This document shows positions 51,016 to 59,371 of a stretch of 64,000 nucleotides of DNA, piece after piece. The notes below the pieces were generated by a model. That model saw only the letters and a list, made by a program, of their open reading frames with translations. It did no database searches and was not told the DNA's origin. This stretch comes from Bacillota bacterium (lineage in GTDB: Bacteria; Bacillota; Clostridia; Christensenellales; SZUA-584), in assembly GCA_023460085.1 (NCBI GenBank), contig JAEWRI010000046.1:210464-274463 (forward strand), written 5' to 3'. Position numbers and translations under genes: made by a program. Position 1 is the stretch's first letter, and every line of letters begins with the position of its first letter.

Positions 51016-52233
51016 TTAGCCGTTATACGTAATGGTAAATACCATGGTGCCGCTGTAGCTGCCCGCCTTGACGATAGCGCCCGTGTCCACGGTCACACGG
51101 CCATCCTGCACCCCATCGCCAGAGAACGAGGCAAACTGCGCGCCAGCAGTCAGCGGACTTCCGCCGGCTGCCGTATTATACAGCGAGTAATTCAGCGTCG
51201 TAGCGGGAGTAGCCCCATCGCTCATCTTAAAGGTGCTTTGAACCGCAACATCGATATGAGCGCCTGCCTCAATTACCGCGCCCGACGCAGCAACATCGAA
51301 TTCCTGCGTTTTGGTGCCGTTGTCCTTAATCAATGTGCCGAGATTTACCACCGCCGGTATGGTAATGGTATAGACAGGGTTAACGTTGGCCGAAACATCG
51401 GTTCCCTCATCGGCGGCCACAAGCGTCAGCGACGGGTGGTTGACCGCGGCGTTGAAGATGTCGATCCTGTGCTGGGACATCATCAGCGTGGAGTTGCTCA
51501 CCGTGTACGCAACCCCGGCACGCGGCTGGAAGCCGATGAAGTCAGGCGCAGCCAGCAGCGATTCGGAAAAGTCGATAGTGACGCCGCTCATGATAAGCGT
51601 GCCATCGTTTTTCCCGGAGAGCGATACGCGGCCTTTGGAAAGATACACATTCTCCAGCTTGTCCACGCTGCCCTTGCCCGCGTTGCTGTAATAAATACTG
51701 CCCGCAAAATCGCCTCCGCCACGGGCTTCCACCCGGACGCTTTTGATATACGATCCGCTGCCCAGCACTTCGATTATCTTATTCGCGCCGTTTGAATCCC
51801 AATAGTACTGGTTGTTGTTCGCAATCAGCGTCAGACTGTCCAGCGTTACGTTATTCCCGGCGAGCGTGATAAAGTTCTGCCAGTGCCAGTTACCGCCGGA
51901 AGCCGCGTCCACGACCTTGCTGCTGGTGATGACCGTGCCCGTGCCGCCTTTGATCGTGAGGTTGTTCGCCGTAATCGGGAAAATAAAGTCGGTTCCGCCA
52001 TTGATGCTGATGGAAGAATACGTTGCCACCAGTCCAGGCGTCAGATCGAACGTCTTGTGCGACGCAAGCACCCACGTCTGATCATCAGCGCCGCCGCCTG
52101 CCTGACTTGCGATTGCCGCCGCAAGCTGTTCTGCCGTGCTGATGTTTACCGTGGTGCCAGCCGCGAGCGCCGCTGCGGGTACCATTGTCAGCACCAGTGC
52201 AACCACCAGGATAAGTATGAATGACTTTTTCAT
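51016..52233 (-). CDS. Tandem surface protein family, member 5 (beta-helix)
   Basis: A 405-residue secreted protein. The signal peptide ends near VPAAALAA. Residues 30-280 look like a right-handed beta-helix (repeated ITIKGG-, VTLDSLTLIANN- and LIMSGVTIDF-type turns). The last 120 residues are the conserved module: PVYTITIPAVVNLGTLIKD, IEAGAHIDVAVQS, FASFSGDGVQDGRVTVDTG and SYSGTMVFTITY. No sorting motif or membrane helix follows, so it is secreted or held by partners. GAAGGAG precedes the ATG. It is closest to the next upstream copy (52380-53534). Confidence 0.8.
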   Translation of the reverse strand: MKKSFILILVVALVLTMVPAAALAAGTTVNISTAEQLAAAIASQAGGGADDQTWVLASHKTFDLTPGLVATYSSISINGGTDFIFPITANNLTIKGGTGTVITSSKVVDAASGGNWHWQNFITLAGNNVTLDSLTLIANNNQYYWDSNGANKIIEVLGSGSYIKSVRVEARGGGDFAGSIYYSNAGKGSVDKLENVYLSKGRVSLSGKNDGTLIMSGVTIDFSESLLAAPDFIGFQPRAGVAYTVSNSTLMMSQHRIDIFNAAVNHPSLTLVAADEGTDVSANVNPVYTITIPAVVNLGTLIKDNGTKTQEFDVAASGAVIEAGAHIDVAVQSTFKMSDGATPATTLNYSLYNTAAGGSPLTAGAQFASFSGDGVQDGRVTVDTGAIVKAGSYSGTMVFTITYNG

Positions 52234-52270
52234 TTTTTCTCCTTCGTTTTCTTATTGATATTTGCGGACA

Positions 52271-52304
52271 CGTGACAACGCGATGTCATCGCATTGCTGT
52301 CACG
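52271..52304. repeat. Intercistronic hairpin 1
   Basis: CGTGACA and TGTCACG enclose a second pair GCGATG and CATCGC. A stable stem without T tract between two family genes; it may protect the mRNA 3' end or pause polymerase. Confidence 0.5.
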
Positions 52305-52342
52305 GTCTTATCCGTTCTTCATCAAAAACGCAGCCTGGATAA

Positions 52343-52365
52343 GCGGGGCTGAAGCTCAGTCCCGC
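52343..52365. repeat. Intercistronic hairpin 2
   Basis: GCGGG-CTGA and TCAG-CCCGC form an imperfect stem just downstream of the gene ending at 52380. A similar GC-rich inverted repeat (GGGCTGA and TCAGCC) lies behind the gene ending at 51016. Confidence 0.4.
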
Positions 52366-52379
52366 CCCGGCCTTCGTCG

Positions 52380-53534
52380 TCAGTCGACATAGGTAATCGT
52401 AAATACCATGGTGCCGCTGTAGCTGCCCGCCTTGGTGATAGCGCCCGTATTCACGGTCACACGGCCATCCTGCACACCGTTGCCAAGGAACGAGGCAAAC
52501 TGCGCGCCCGTAAGCAGAACGCTTCCGTCTACTGCCGTATTGTACAGCGAGTAAGCCAGCGTCGTAGCGGGGCTGGCGCCATCGCTCATTGTAAAGCTGC
52601 TTTGAACCGCTACGTCGATATGAGCGCCCGCCTCAATTACCGCGCCCGACGCGGCAACATCAAATTCGCGTGTTTCGATGCCGTTGTCTTTAATCAAGGT
52701 GCCGAAGTTAACCACCGCCGGAATGGTGATGGTATAGACGGGATCCACTTTGGAATTGACCGCGGTGGTTTTGCCGCTGTACCTCGGGAACACCAGCCCA
52801 TTGGCGGCGGAATAACCGGTGACCTGATTTTCCACATAGGCACCGTTATTGGCCGCGCTGATGGCCGCCACATCGTCATACGCATGCGCGTCCGGTGCGC
52901 CCGCGTTGGCGATGACCGCGATATCCACCGTGTTGCCGCCAAAGATGTTGCCTGTAAATGTGCACGTCGCATCGGTGCATACCACCCAGCCGCGCGTTCC
53001 GTATACCTTATTGTTGATAATCTGACCCGTTACGCCGCCGTCGATATAAGCCGGCTGACGCAGCGCCCTGACGAGGTTCCCTTCTATCAGGAGGCCTGTG
53101 GCGTGAGGCGTGAGCAGCATCGCACGGGCAACTTCAGCATCTCCCAGCACATACTGCCCGGTAAAGGAGCAGTTCTTGACGACACAGTTGGCCCTTACGT
53201 TTACGATTCCCGCCTGCGCGGTCTTGTCCGTCTTCAGAATGGTCAGGCCATCCAGTGTCGCACCTGTCTGCATATCAAACACGATGCTGCTGCCGGATAC
53301 GGTGATTTCGACACCCGTTGCTGCCGTAAGCGTTACGCCGCTCTTAACGGTATACACGGTGTTCAAGCTCATATCCGCCATAACTTTAACGACGGTGCCG
53401 GAGCTCGCTCCGGCGAGAGCGGTAGCAAGATCCTCTTTGGTGCTCACTTCCACCGGTGCGTCCGCCAACGCAACGGTGGGCACAAGCACGAGCACCATGA
53501 TCAGCGCCAACATCAATGCGAGAGTCTTTTTCAT
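52380..53534 (-). CDS. Tandem surface protein family, member 4 (beta-helix)
   Basis: A 384-residue secreted paralogue. Signal peptide up to about residue 24 (LVPTVALADA). The body has pectin-lyase-like turns (VTLTAATGVEITVSGSSIVF, GATLDGLTILKTDKTAQAG, ANCVVKNCSFTG). The C-terminal module is nearly the same as in member 5 (PVYTITIPAVVNFGTLIKD, FTMSDGASPATTLAYSLYN, SYSGTMVFTITY). GGAGAAG is well placed before the ATG. The close match in the end module and the different body suggest modular exchange. Confidence 0.8.
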   Translation of the reverse strand: MKKTLALMLALIMVLVLVPTVALADAPVEVSTKEDLATALAGASSGTVVKVMADMSLNTVYTVKSGVTLTAATGVEITVSGSSIVFDMQTGATLDGLTILKTDKTAQAGIVNVRANCVVKNCSFTGQYVLGDAEVARAMLLTPHATGLLIEGNLVRALRQPAYIDGGVTGQIINNKVYGTRGWVVCTDATCTFTGNIFGGNTVDIAVIANAGAPDAHAYDDVAAISAANNGAYVENQVTGYSAANGLVFPRYSGKTTAVNSKVDPVYTITIPAVVNFGTLIKDNGIETREFDVAASGAVIEAGAHIDVAVQSSFTMSDGASPATTLAYSLYNTAVDGSVLLTGAQFASFLGNGVQDGRVTVNTGAITKAGSYSGTMVFTITYVD

Positions 53535-53579
53535 TGGTTCTTCTCCTTAATTATGATTTCTTTGCGGTAACCGCTTTAA

Positions 53580-54920
53580 TTAATCCAAATAGGAAATCGT
53601 AAATACCATGGTGCCCCGGTAACTGCCCGCGGCAGTGATTGCGGATGGATCCACGGTGGTACTGCCATCCTCCGTGCCATTGCCTGTAAAGGTTGCAAAT
53701 GCGGCGGGCGGGGTTATCTGCCCCGATTCGTTGCTCAGCGTATATGCCAAGGGTACGGAACCCGCCCCGTTATCGTCCTTCATCACGAAAGGACCCGCAA
53801 CGGATACAACGATGGAAGCCCCGTCGCCGACAAGTACATCTCTCGCCTCAATGTCGAACTCCTTCGTAACCGGACTGCCTTCCCTGACAAGCGTACCGAA
53901 ATCTATGGCAGCCGGAATCACGATGGTGTAGGCAGGACTGACATCTGCCGTTACCTCGGTACTGTCAAAATGCGGACAGGGCGCGCTGTCCCTGAGATCC
54001 AGCATGCTCGCGGTAAAGCCGGTAAACGTGCCGCCCCAGTAGACATCCGTGGATGCAAGGTACACCGACAGCGCGGGCGCATTGACCACATTGCCCAGGA
54101 TATCCGAGCCCGTTATCACCACATTGACCTGTGTGGATGCCCTGAATACGATGGCGTCCCCGCCCGGGCAGGATAGTACACTGTCGGTAATGGTGAGGGT
54201 ACCATTATTGGCTGTGCCCGCAGTCTCGCCCAGGCGTACCGCGTAATCCGGCGCGTTGGCGTTAATGCGCACATTCGTCAGTGTAATATCGCTGCTGTTG
54301 TTGGCATTGATACCGGAATTCGTATCATTTGTGACGATATTCTCCACCGTAAGCGTGTGGCATCGGGCCTGAACGACACAGTCGAGCCGCGCAAACGTGC
54401 AGTTCCGTATCGTAGTGTTATAGGCCGTATTGCCGCCCGAGGAACCAGCCTGCACCGCAAAGGTGTATTCTCCCGATTCGTCCCCGGTGAAATCACAATC
54501 CTCAATGGTCACGTTGTGCGCGTACTTTTTCATATCGATTGTGTACACATGCGTCGTAAGAGTGATTCCCGTCTTATCAAACGCCAGCCCGCGGATGGTC
54601 AGCGTGTCCGTACCCGCGTTTCTGTTTGCGCCGTCGATGACCATATTGCCTTGGAATACAGCCCCGGTTTGTCCGGCAATGACGATACTCTTGTCTGCCT
54701 GCTGCAGTATCTGCACCGTCTCGTTATAGGTACCGGCTTTCACCACGATTTCCCACGTTCCCGCGGCACCTGCCTGCACCGCGTCAACCGCGGACTGAAG
54801 GGTCGTGTACGCCTCACCCGGCCCTACGTTGAGGGTGTAATCCGCCGCCAGCGCAATTGTCGGCATGAGTACCAGCATCATCATCGCTGCCAGCAAAATG
54901 AAAAGCGCTTTTTTCATCAT
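53580..54920 (-). CDS. Tandem surface protein family, member 3 (beta-helix)
   Basis: A 446-residue secreted paralogue and the most divergent of the five. After the signal peptide (LMPTIALAAD) it starts with a pectinesterase-like phrase (AYTTLQSAVDAVQAGAAGTW) and then long beta-helix repeats (NTAYNTTIRNCTFARLDCVV, DITLTNVRINANAPDYAVRL). The C-terminal module keeps the frame of the family but with changes (PAYTIVIPAAIDFGTLVREG, FATFTGNGTEDGSTTVDPS, SYRGTMVFTISY). The TIGHT spacing of 45 bases to its neighbours fits one operon. Confidence 0.8.
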   Translation of the reverse strand: MMKKALFILLAAMMMLVLMPTIALAADYTLNVGPGEAYTTLQSAVDAVQAGAAGTWEIVVKAGTYNETVQILQQADKSIVIAGQTGAVFQGNMVIDGANRNAGTDTLTIRGLAFDKTGITLTTHVYTIDMKKYAHNVTIEDCDFTGDESGEYTFAVQAGSSGGNTAYNTTIRNCTFARLDCVVQARCHTLTVENIVTNDTNSGINANNSSDITLTNVRINANAPDYAVRLGETAGTANNGTLTITDSVLSCPGGDAIVFRASTQVNVVITGSDILGNVVNAPALSVYLASTDVYWGGTFTGFTASMLDLRDSAPCPHFDSTEVTADVSPAYTIVIPAAIDFGTLVREGSPVTKEFDIEARDVLVGDGASIVVSVAGPFVMKDDNGAGSVPLAYTLSNESGQITPPAAFATFTGNGTEDGSTTVDPSAITAAGSYRGTMVFTISYLD

Positions 54921-54960
54921 TGTTCTCCTTTTGAACTGATATTGCTGAGCGCGCGCCCGC

Positions 54961-56220
54961 TCAGTCGATATAGGTAATGGTAAATACCATGGTTCCGCTG
55001 TAACTGCCCGCCTTGGTAATAGCGCTGGTATCCACCGTCACCCGTCCATCCTTAGGGCCGCTTGCGGTGAACGACGCGAACTCTGCGTTATTGCTGAGTT
55101 TGCTGCCGCCTTCAGCCTGGTTGTATAACGAATATCCAAGCCACGTAGGCGGGGTCGCTCCGTCGCTCATCTTAAACTCGCTCTGGACATTTACGTCGAT
55201 ATGCGCACCCGCCTCAATCACAACATCCTGCGCGACGATGCTAAAGTCCTTAGTTACAAGGCTGCTGCCTTTAACCATCGTTCCAAAATCTACGCTTGCC
55301 GGAATGATGATAGTATAGGTGGGGCTCACAGCGGCGGTTACATCTGTTCCGGTATCCTTAACCAGCGTAGTGCCCAGCGGCGCTTGTTCAAAGATCTGCT
55401 GCTGTTCATCCGCCAATTCGTCATAAATTATGGTGAAATCGACCGCGTTAATGACATCCGGGTTTTTGCTGATCACGCGGTAGAGATCCGGTCTGTAGCC
55501 CGCATACCATGATCCGCGGAAGTCGATGGTGGTTCCGCCCGTCAGGTTCAGCGTACCGGCGCTGACATAGGAGGTGCCGCAGGAAATCCAGGCCTGCGTT
55601 ACCAGCACATTGTCCAGCGTCGCCGTACCGATATCCTTGTCGGAGTTCTGAGGGTTGAAGAAAATGCTGCCCGCAAAGTAGCTGGTGTAGCCTTCCCAAT
55701 AATCTGTGTCCGATCCGACCGCTATACCCAGCTGAGCGCAGTAGTCCTCGTGGGTGACAACATTGTTGTGCAGAATATCAATGTTCCTCAGCGTTACATT
55801 CCGCCCCATCACTTCAAACGCTTTATTGGTGTCGATCTTTGGCCGGACGGTCAAATCCTGGACCGTCACGTCATCGCCGGCAATCGCAAACATATTCTGG
55901 CTTGCCCAGCTGCCGTTTCTTGAAACTTTAGAGCTCGTAATCACCGTTTTATCGGTGCCCGCGCCATTAATGGTGATACCGTTTTGAACGATTGGAAAAT
56001 ACCACCCGGTCTGTCCTCCATATGAAATGGTCATGTTTCTGCTGATGTCATAGACCCCGGCCGCAATATTCCACGTCTGGCCCGGTGCCTGATTGGCGAT
56101 GGCCGTCTCCAGCTCCGCGGAGGTCGTGATGTTCACCGTTGTCCCCTCCGCGAGTGCCACGGCGGGCACCAGTGCCAATACCAGCGTAAGCGCCAACATC
56201 ACTGCTAAAATCTTCTTCAT
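54961..56220 (-). CDS. Tandem surface protein family, member 2 (beta-helix)
   Basis: A 419-residue secreted paralogue: signal peptide (LVPAVALAEG), helix body (NGITINGAGTDKTVITSSKV, DVTVQDLTVRPKIDTNKAFE, NVTLRNIDILHNN) and the conserved module (PTYTIIIPASVDFGTMVKGS, VIEAGAHIDVNVQSEFKMSD, DGRVTVDTSAITKAGSYSG). The module is almost identical, also at DNA level, to that of member 1 next to it, whereas the bodies differ. GGAGAAAAACC precedes the ATG. Confidence 0.82.
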   Translation of the reverse strand: MKKILAVMLALTLVLALVPAVALAEGTTVNITTSAELETAIANQAPGQTWNIAAGVYDISRNMTISYGGQTGWYFPIVQNGITINGAGTDKTVITSSKVSRNGSWASQNMFAIAGDDVTVQDLTVRPKIDTNKAFEVMGRNVTLRNIDILHNNVVTHEDYCAQLGIAVGSDTDYWEGYTSYFAGSIFFNPQNSDKDIGTATLDNVLVTQAWISCGTSYVSAGTLNLTGGTTIDFRGSWYAGYRPDLYRVISKNPDVINAVDFTIIYDELADEQQQIFEQAPLGTTLVKDTGTDVTAAVSPTYTIIIPASVDFGTMVKGSSLVTKDFSIVAQDVVIEAGAHIDVNVQSEFKMSDGATPPTWLGYSLYNQAEGGSKLSNNAEFASFTASGPKDGRVTVDTSAITKAGSYSGTMVFTITYID

Positions 56221-56258
56221 TGGTTTTTCTCCTTCAAATGATTTTTAATCATCACCGA

Positions 56259-57665
56259 TTAATCCACATAGGTAATGGTAAATACCATGGTGCCGCTGTA
56301 GCTGCCCGCGGTGGTAATCGTCCCTGTATCCACCGTCACCCGGCCATCCTTCGGACCGCTTGCGGTGAACGACGCGAACTCCGCGTTATTGCTGAGTTTG
56401 CTGCCGCCCTCGGCCTGGTTGTATAACGAATATTCCAGCAATGCAGGAGAGATGGCACCATTACTCATCTTAAATTCGCTTTGGACATTTACATCGATAT
56501 GCGCGCCCGCCTCAATCACCACATCCTGCGCGACGATGCTAAAGTCCTTGGTTACAAGGGCGCTGCCTTTAACCATGGTTCCAAAATCCACGCTTGCCGG
56601 AATAATGATGGTATAGGTGGGGCTGATGTCGGCTGAAACATCCGTTGTTCCATCCATTATGTTGCCCCGATCCGCATCCGCAGGAATAAACTGCGTGGGT
56701 ACCGCGCAGCTGAATATCCCGGCGTACACCTTAATCACGGACGGAACCGCGATTCCGCCGGTGGTCTCATCTCCGAGGTTGCCCGCAGTGCCGGTGTTGG
56801 TAAACTGACCGCCGTTCACAGTTACGTACCCGCCGCCCGCCGCTGGCACGGTATCCAGTGTCAGCGCCAGCGTTGCGCGCGTATCGGAGTGGTTGAGCAG
56901 CATGCCGCCGGTAATGGAGATATCGATGCCGTCTGTGCCCAGCAGATCTACCTGCACCGCGGCCTGCAGCACAGCTTCCACCTTTCCGCCGCTGATGTTC
57001 AGCGCACCGAGTCCGTTGCTCGCCGATGGCTGCTGTATCCATACACCGCGCTTATATCCGTACACCGTTCCGCCCGTAATGTTGACGGTGTTTGTCTGCG
57101 TGACGCTGTTGGTAAACTGTCGGATCGCAATATAGTCCTTGCTCTTCAGCAAGCCGCCGCTCACGTTGACCGTCACGCTTCCGCTGCCGCTGAGGCTGTC
57201 TACGGCGAGAGCAATGGCGGTTCCGCCATTGTTCAGCAGCGTGCCGGACTGCACGTTCAGCGTGCCGGTATTGCTGATGGCGGCCGTGCAGGAGCTCCAG
57301 CTGTCATCGTCAGCGGCATCTATTACAATCTGACCGCCGCCCACCGAGTCGGTGATGGTCAGCGTGCCGCGGTTTGCGATAATCGCGGTATTTCTCCCGC
57401 TGCCCGTTACCGTACCGCTCTTCACGCGCGTACCCTGCAGCGTATGGCCGTTGAGATCCAGCGAGGCCGTTCCGTTTACGGTGAAAAACGCGCCGCCGTC
57501 AATATCCCCCGCGTCAATATCGGCGCCCAGTACGACTTCACCGCCGGCCGATAATGCGCTTGACAATTCCACCGCAGTGGTGGCTGTGGTTGCCGCCAGT
57601 GCCGCCGCGGGGAACATTGCCATCACCATCACCAGCGCCAGTAAAACTACCAGCCCTTTTTTCAT
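56259..57665 (-). CDS. Tandem surface protein family, member 1 (beta-helix)
   Basis: A 468-residue secreted paralogue with the longest body. After the signal peptide (MFPAAALAAT) come Gly/Thr/Asn-rich turns typical of autotransporter-like adhesins (NRGTLTITDSVGGGQIVIDA, NTGTLNVQSGTLLNNGGTA, GSVTVNVSGGLLKSKDYIAI). The last 120 residues are the family module (PTYTIIIPASVDFGTMVKGS, DGRVTVDTGTITTAGSYSG, TMVFTITYVD). I take the ATG at 57665, eight bases after AGGAG; an ATG two codons earlier is too close to it. It lies 47 bases after the first gene of the operon. Confidence 0.8.
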   Translation of the reverse strand: MKKGLVVLLALVMVMAMFPAAALAATTATTAVELSSALSAGGEVVLGADIDAGDIDGGAFFTVNGTASLDLNGHTLQGTRVKSGTVTGSGRNTAIIANRGTLTITDSVGGGQIVIDAADDDSWSSCTAAISNTGTLNVQSGTLLNNGGTAIALAVDSLSGSGSVTVNVSGGLLKSKDYIAIRQFTNSVTQTNTVNITGGTVYGYKRGVWIQQPSASNGLGALNISGGKVEAVLQAAVQVDLLGTDGIDISITGGMLLNHSDTRATLALTLDTVPAAGGGYVTVNGGQFTNTGTAGNLGDETTGGIAVPSVIKVYAGIFSCAVPTQFIPADADRGNIMDGTTDVSADISPTYTIIIPASVDFGTMVKGSALVTKDFSIVAQDVVIEAGAHIDVNVQSEFKMSNGAISPALLEYSLYNQAEGGSKLSNNAEFASFTASGPKDGRVTVDTGTITTAGSYSGTMVFTITYVD

Positions 57666-57712
57666 TTCCATTTCTCCTTTGCATTCATTATCTCAGCGGA
57701 GAACTCGCCCGC

Positions 57713-58546
57713 TTATTCCGCAATCAGCATGATTTGCACATTCGCTCCGTTCATCGGGGATAAATCGGTCAGCGAGAAAGTCTCATATTTTACCGACGCA
57801 CTGTACTCCCCGGGGCGCAGCGCCTCCGTCAGCGTGATATCGTACAGCCCTTTGCCCGGCTCTATCATCTTGGACTGATAAAGCACGGTACCGTCTTCCA
57901 GTACCAGGCTGATGACGAAGTAGCAGGGATTGCCTTCCGGATTGTTGAAGTTGACCTTGACATCCGTTTGGTTCGCATCTATGGTGATGCTCTTGTACCC
58001 GGGGATGGCAATACCCGCAGTTACACCCCCCGTGTCCTGCGGCTGCACACCCTCCCAGTCCACCGCGCCCTGCTCCAAATCAGGGGCGCTGGGTGCCTGC
58101 GCGAGGCTCAGGTCCTCATCCGCAATGGTCTGCACATCCCTGTCCTTAAGCAGCCCCGGCCCGAAGATGGCGGCCGCTGCAATGATCGCCGCGCACAGCA
58201 CCAGTACCGCGCCTCGCAGCACAGCGGCACTTTTCAGGAGCACTGCGTAACGGTCTTCCCCCACCGCAACAAACCCCTGCTCCCGATAGAAGATACGACT
58301 GTGTGCGCCATGCCGGTACAGCGGCAGCAGTGAAGTCCCCATACGGAGTGATCCGCTGCGCTTCTGACGGCTTCCCGCCGCGTATTCCCCCGCCAGCTCG
58401 TAGCTGCCTGAGGGATACAGGCTTTTCATCTGTTTCTTCGTGTAGCAGGACTGCGCGCTGCCCCCTATGGCAACGCGGCCGCCATAGTTCTTCCGGCCTT
58501 GTACCTGCTCAATCGCGCCTTCTTTGGTTCTGTAATTGCTGTCCAT
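57713..58546 (-). CDS. Membrane-anchored first protein of the surface operon
   Basis: A 277-residue type II membrane protein: about 105 cytoplasmic residues, one helix (about 106-130), an acidic linker and a C-terminal extracellular domain of about 95 residues (IAIPGYKSITIDANQTDVKV, NNPEGNPCYFVISLVLEDGT, YETFSLTDLSPMNGANVQIM). That domain is homologous to the end of the last protein of the operon (47671-49497) and, from memory, to a common extracellular module of clostridia. It is the first gene behind a c-di-GMP riboswitch. GGAAGG precedes the ATG. Confidence 0.8.
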   Translation of the reverse strand: MDSNYRTKEGAIEQVQGRKNYGGRVAIGGSAQSCYTKKQMKSLYPSGSYELAGEYAAGSRQKRSGSLRMGTSLLPLYRHGAHSRIFYREQGFVAVGEDRYAVLLKSAAVLRGAVLVLCAAIIAAAAIFGPGLLKDRDVQTIADEDLSLAQAPSAPDLEQGAVDWEGVQPQDTGGVTAGIAIPGYKSITIDANQTDVKVNFNNPEGNPCYFVISLVLEDGTVLYQSKMIEPGKGLYDITLTEALRPGEYSASVKYETFSLTDLSPMNGANVQIMLIAE

Positions 58547-58590
58547 TCCGTGTTCCTTCCTTTCTGATGCGTCCTGCCCTTAGTGTAAAT

Positions 58591-58622
58591 AAAAAGCCGC
58601 ACTCAAACATTTTGAGGCGGCT
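58591..58622 (-). terminator. Riboswitch-controlled intrinsic terminator
   Basis: On the minus strand AGCCGC-CTCAAA, loop ATG, TTTGAG-(T)-GCGGCT, then TTTTT; twelve pairs with one bulge. It lies 45 bases before the ATG at 58546 and downstream of the aptamer, so it is the expression platform, not an ordinary gene end. The TTCAGC at 58625-58620, which leads into its 5' arm, can instead pair with GCTGAA at 58696-58691 in the aptamer. Confidence 0.88.
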
Positions 58623-58685
58623 GAACCATCATAGAGGATATAACAGAATATTGAGGGTACAACAAACAGTACACAAATGAACTTG

Positions 58686-58782
58686 CCTGTTTCAGCACCT
58701 GCTTCTCAGTATTATGTTATACCCCCGTTAGATTTCCGGCTTTGCGTCCCCGCGCTTTCGCGCGAGTTTGCTTTTCACAGAA
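58686..58782 (-). promoter_or_regulatory. Cyclic-di-GMP-I (GEMM-I) riboswitch aptamer
   Basis: The minus strand carries the GEMM-I core: GCAAAC (58772-58767), a stem CGCGC-GAAA-GCGCG with the conserved tetraloop at 58759-58756, then GGGACGCAAAGCC (58750-58738), a CUAA receptor-like segment with a second stem (GUAU and AUAC) and AGCAGGUGCU. The outer helix can be closed by CUGU (58780-58777) and ACAG (58690-58687). This is the known consensus order of class I c-di-GMP riboswitches. It lies in the leader of the nine-gene surface operon. Confidence 0.9.
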
Positions 58783-58864
58783 GATGATAATATATTCTAT
58801 TATTTTCTCTATTTCGCGGATAATATTTTGTATCCCATATCAACCAATAATATACTTTAACGTT

Positions 58865-58893
58865 ATACTATAACAACAAAAATGCAAAGTCAA
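58865..58893 (-). promoter_or_regulatory. Promoter of the surface-protein operon
   Basis: On the minus strand TTGACT (58893-58888), 17 bases, TAGTAT (58870-58865), in a strongly AT-rich stretch. Transcription would begin near 58858, about 75 bases before the aptamer. Confidence 0.75.
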
Positions 58894-59305
58894 CCAAAAA
58901 ATATTATTTTTTTCTTATATTTTACGTATCTACAAAATAAGACATAATCCGACACGTTGGTACTATCATTTCATGGTAAACAGATCCGCTCGCCATAATG
59001 TCTGAATCATTTTCATGATAAGGCCACAAAAAAAGTTCATTTCAGACAAATGCGGACTGTACAGGCCTCGTCGAAGCGACAGGAGCAATAATCTACCTGT
59101 TCATTATTCATCCTGTCAATAGCAAATATTTCAGAAAACACTTGCCAACCGCAGCTGCTTTGGTTAATCTGGTATGGTTCTGCAAAAGCAAGCTGGTCGG
59201 ATTGAATGCGGGGGTGCGGCAGTCAAGGCGGAGAAGAAATATGCCTTCCAAGCCGAATATCCCTTAAATACGGCCGTTTTCGCTGCGTTTTATTAAACAA
59301 AATCC
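58894..59305. other. AT-rich intergenic region without a gene
   Basis: No open frame with a ribosome binding site is present. The left 100 bases are among the most AT-rich of the window. Two inverted repeats stand out: TGTCTGAA (58999-59006) with TTCAGACA (59041-59048), and the hairpin at 59078-59117. The right part shows nothing I can name up to the rplM promoter. Confidence 0.5.
59078..59117. repeat. Long hairpin of unknown role
   Basis: GACAGGA, GC, AATAAT, ten-base loop, ATTATT, CA, TCCTGTC: thirteen pairs broken by one symmetric internal loop. No T tract follows on either strand, so it is not a simple terminator. Confidence 0.55.
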
Positions 59306-59334
59306 TTGACACGCCGTGTCCAAATCGATAGAAT
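59306..59334 (+). promoter_or_regulatory. Promoter of rplM-rpsI
   Basis: TTGACA (59306-59311), 17 bases, TAGAAT (59329-59334): an almost perfect sigma-A promoter, as expected for ribosomal protein genes. Confidence 0.85.
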
Positions 59335-59371
59335 ATAGTCTGCGCGTTTGTCGTTCACTAGCCCCGTTCGG

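Noticed and set aside
56889..57554. Plus-strand frame opposite surface gene member 1
   Set aside because: No start signal, and the minus-strand frame has a signal peptide and the family module.
51016..57665. WxL-domain or LPxTG adhesins
   Set aside because: The C-terminal modules contain neither the WxL pair nor a sorting signal.
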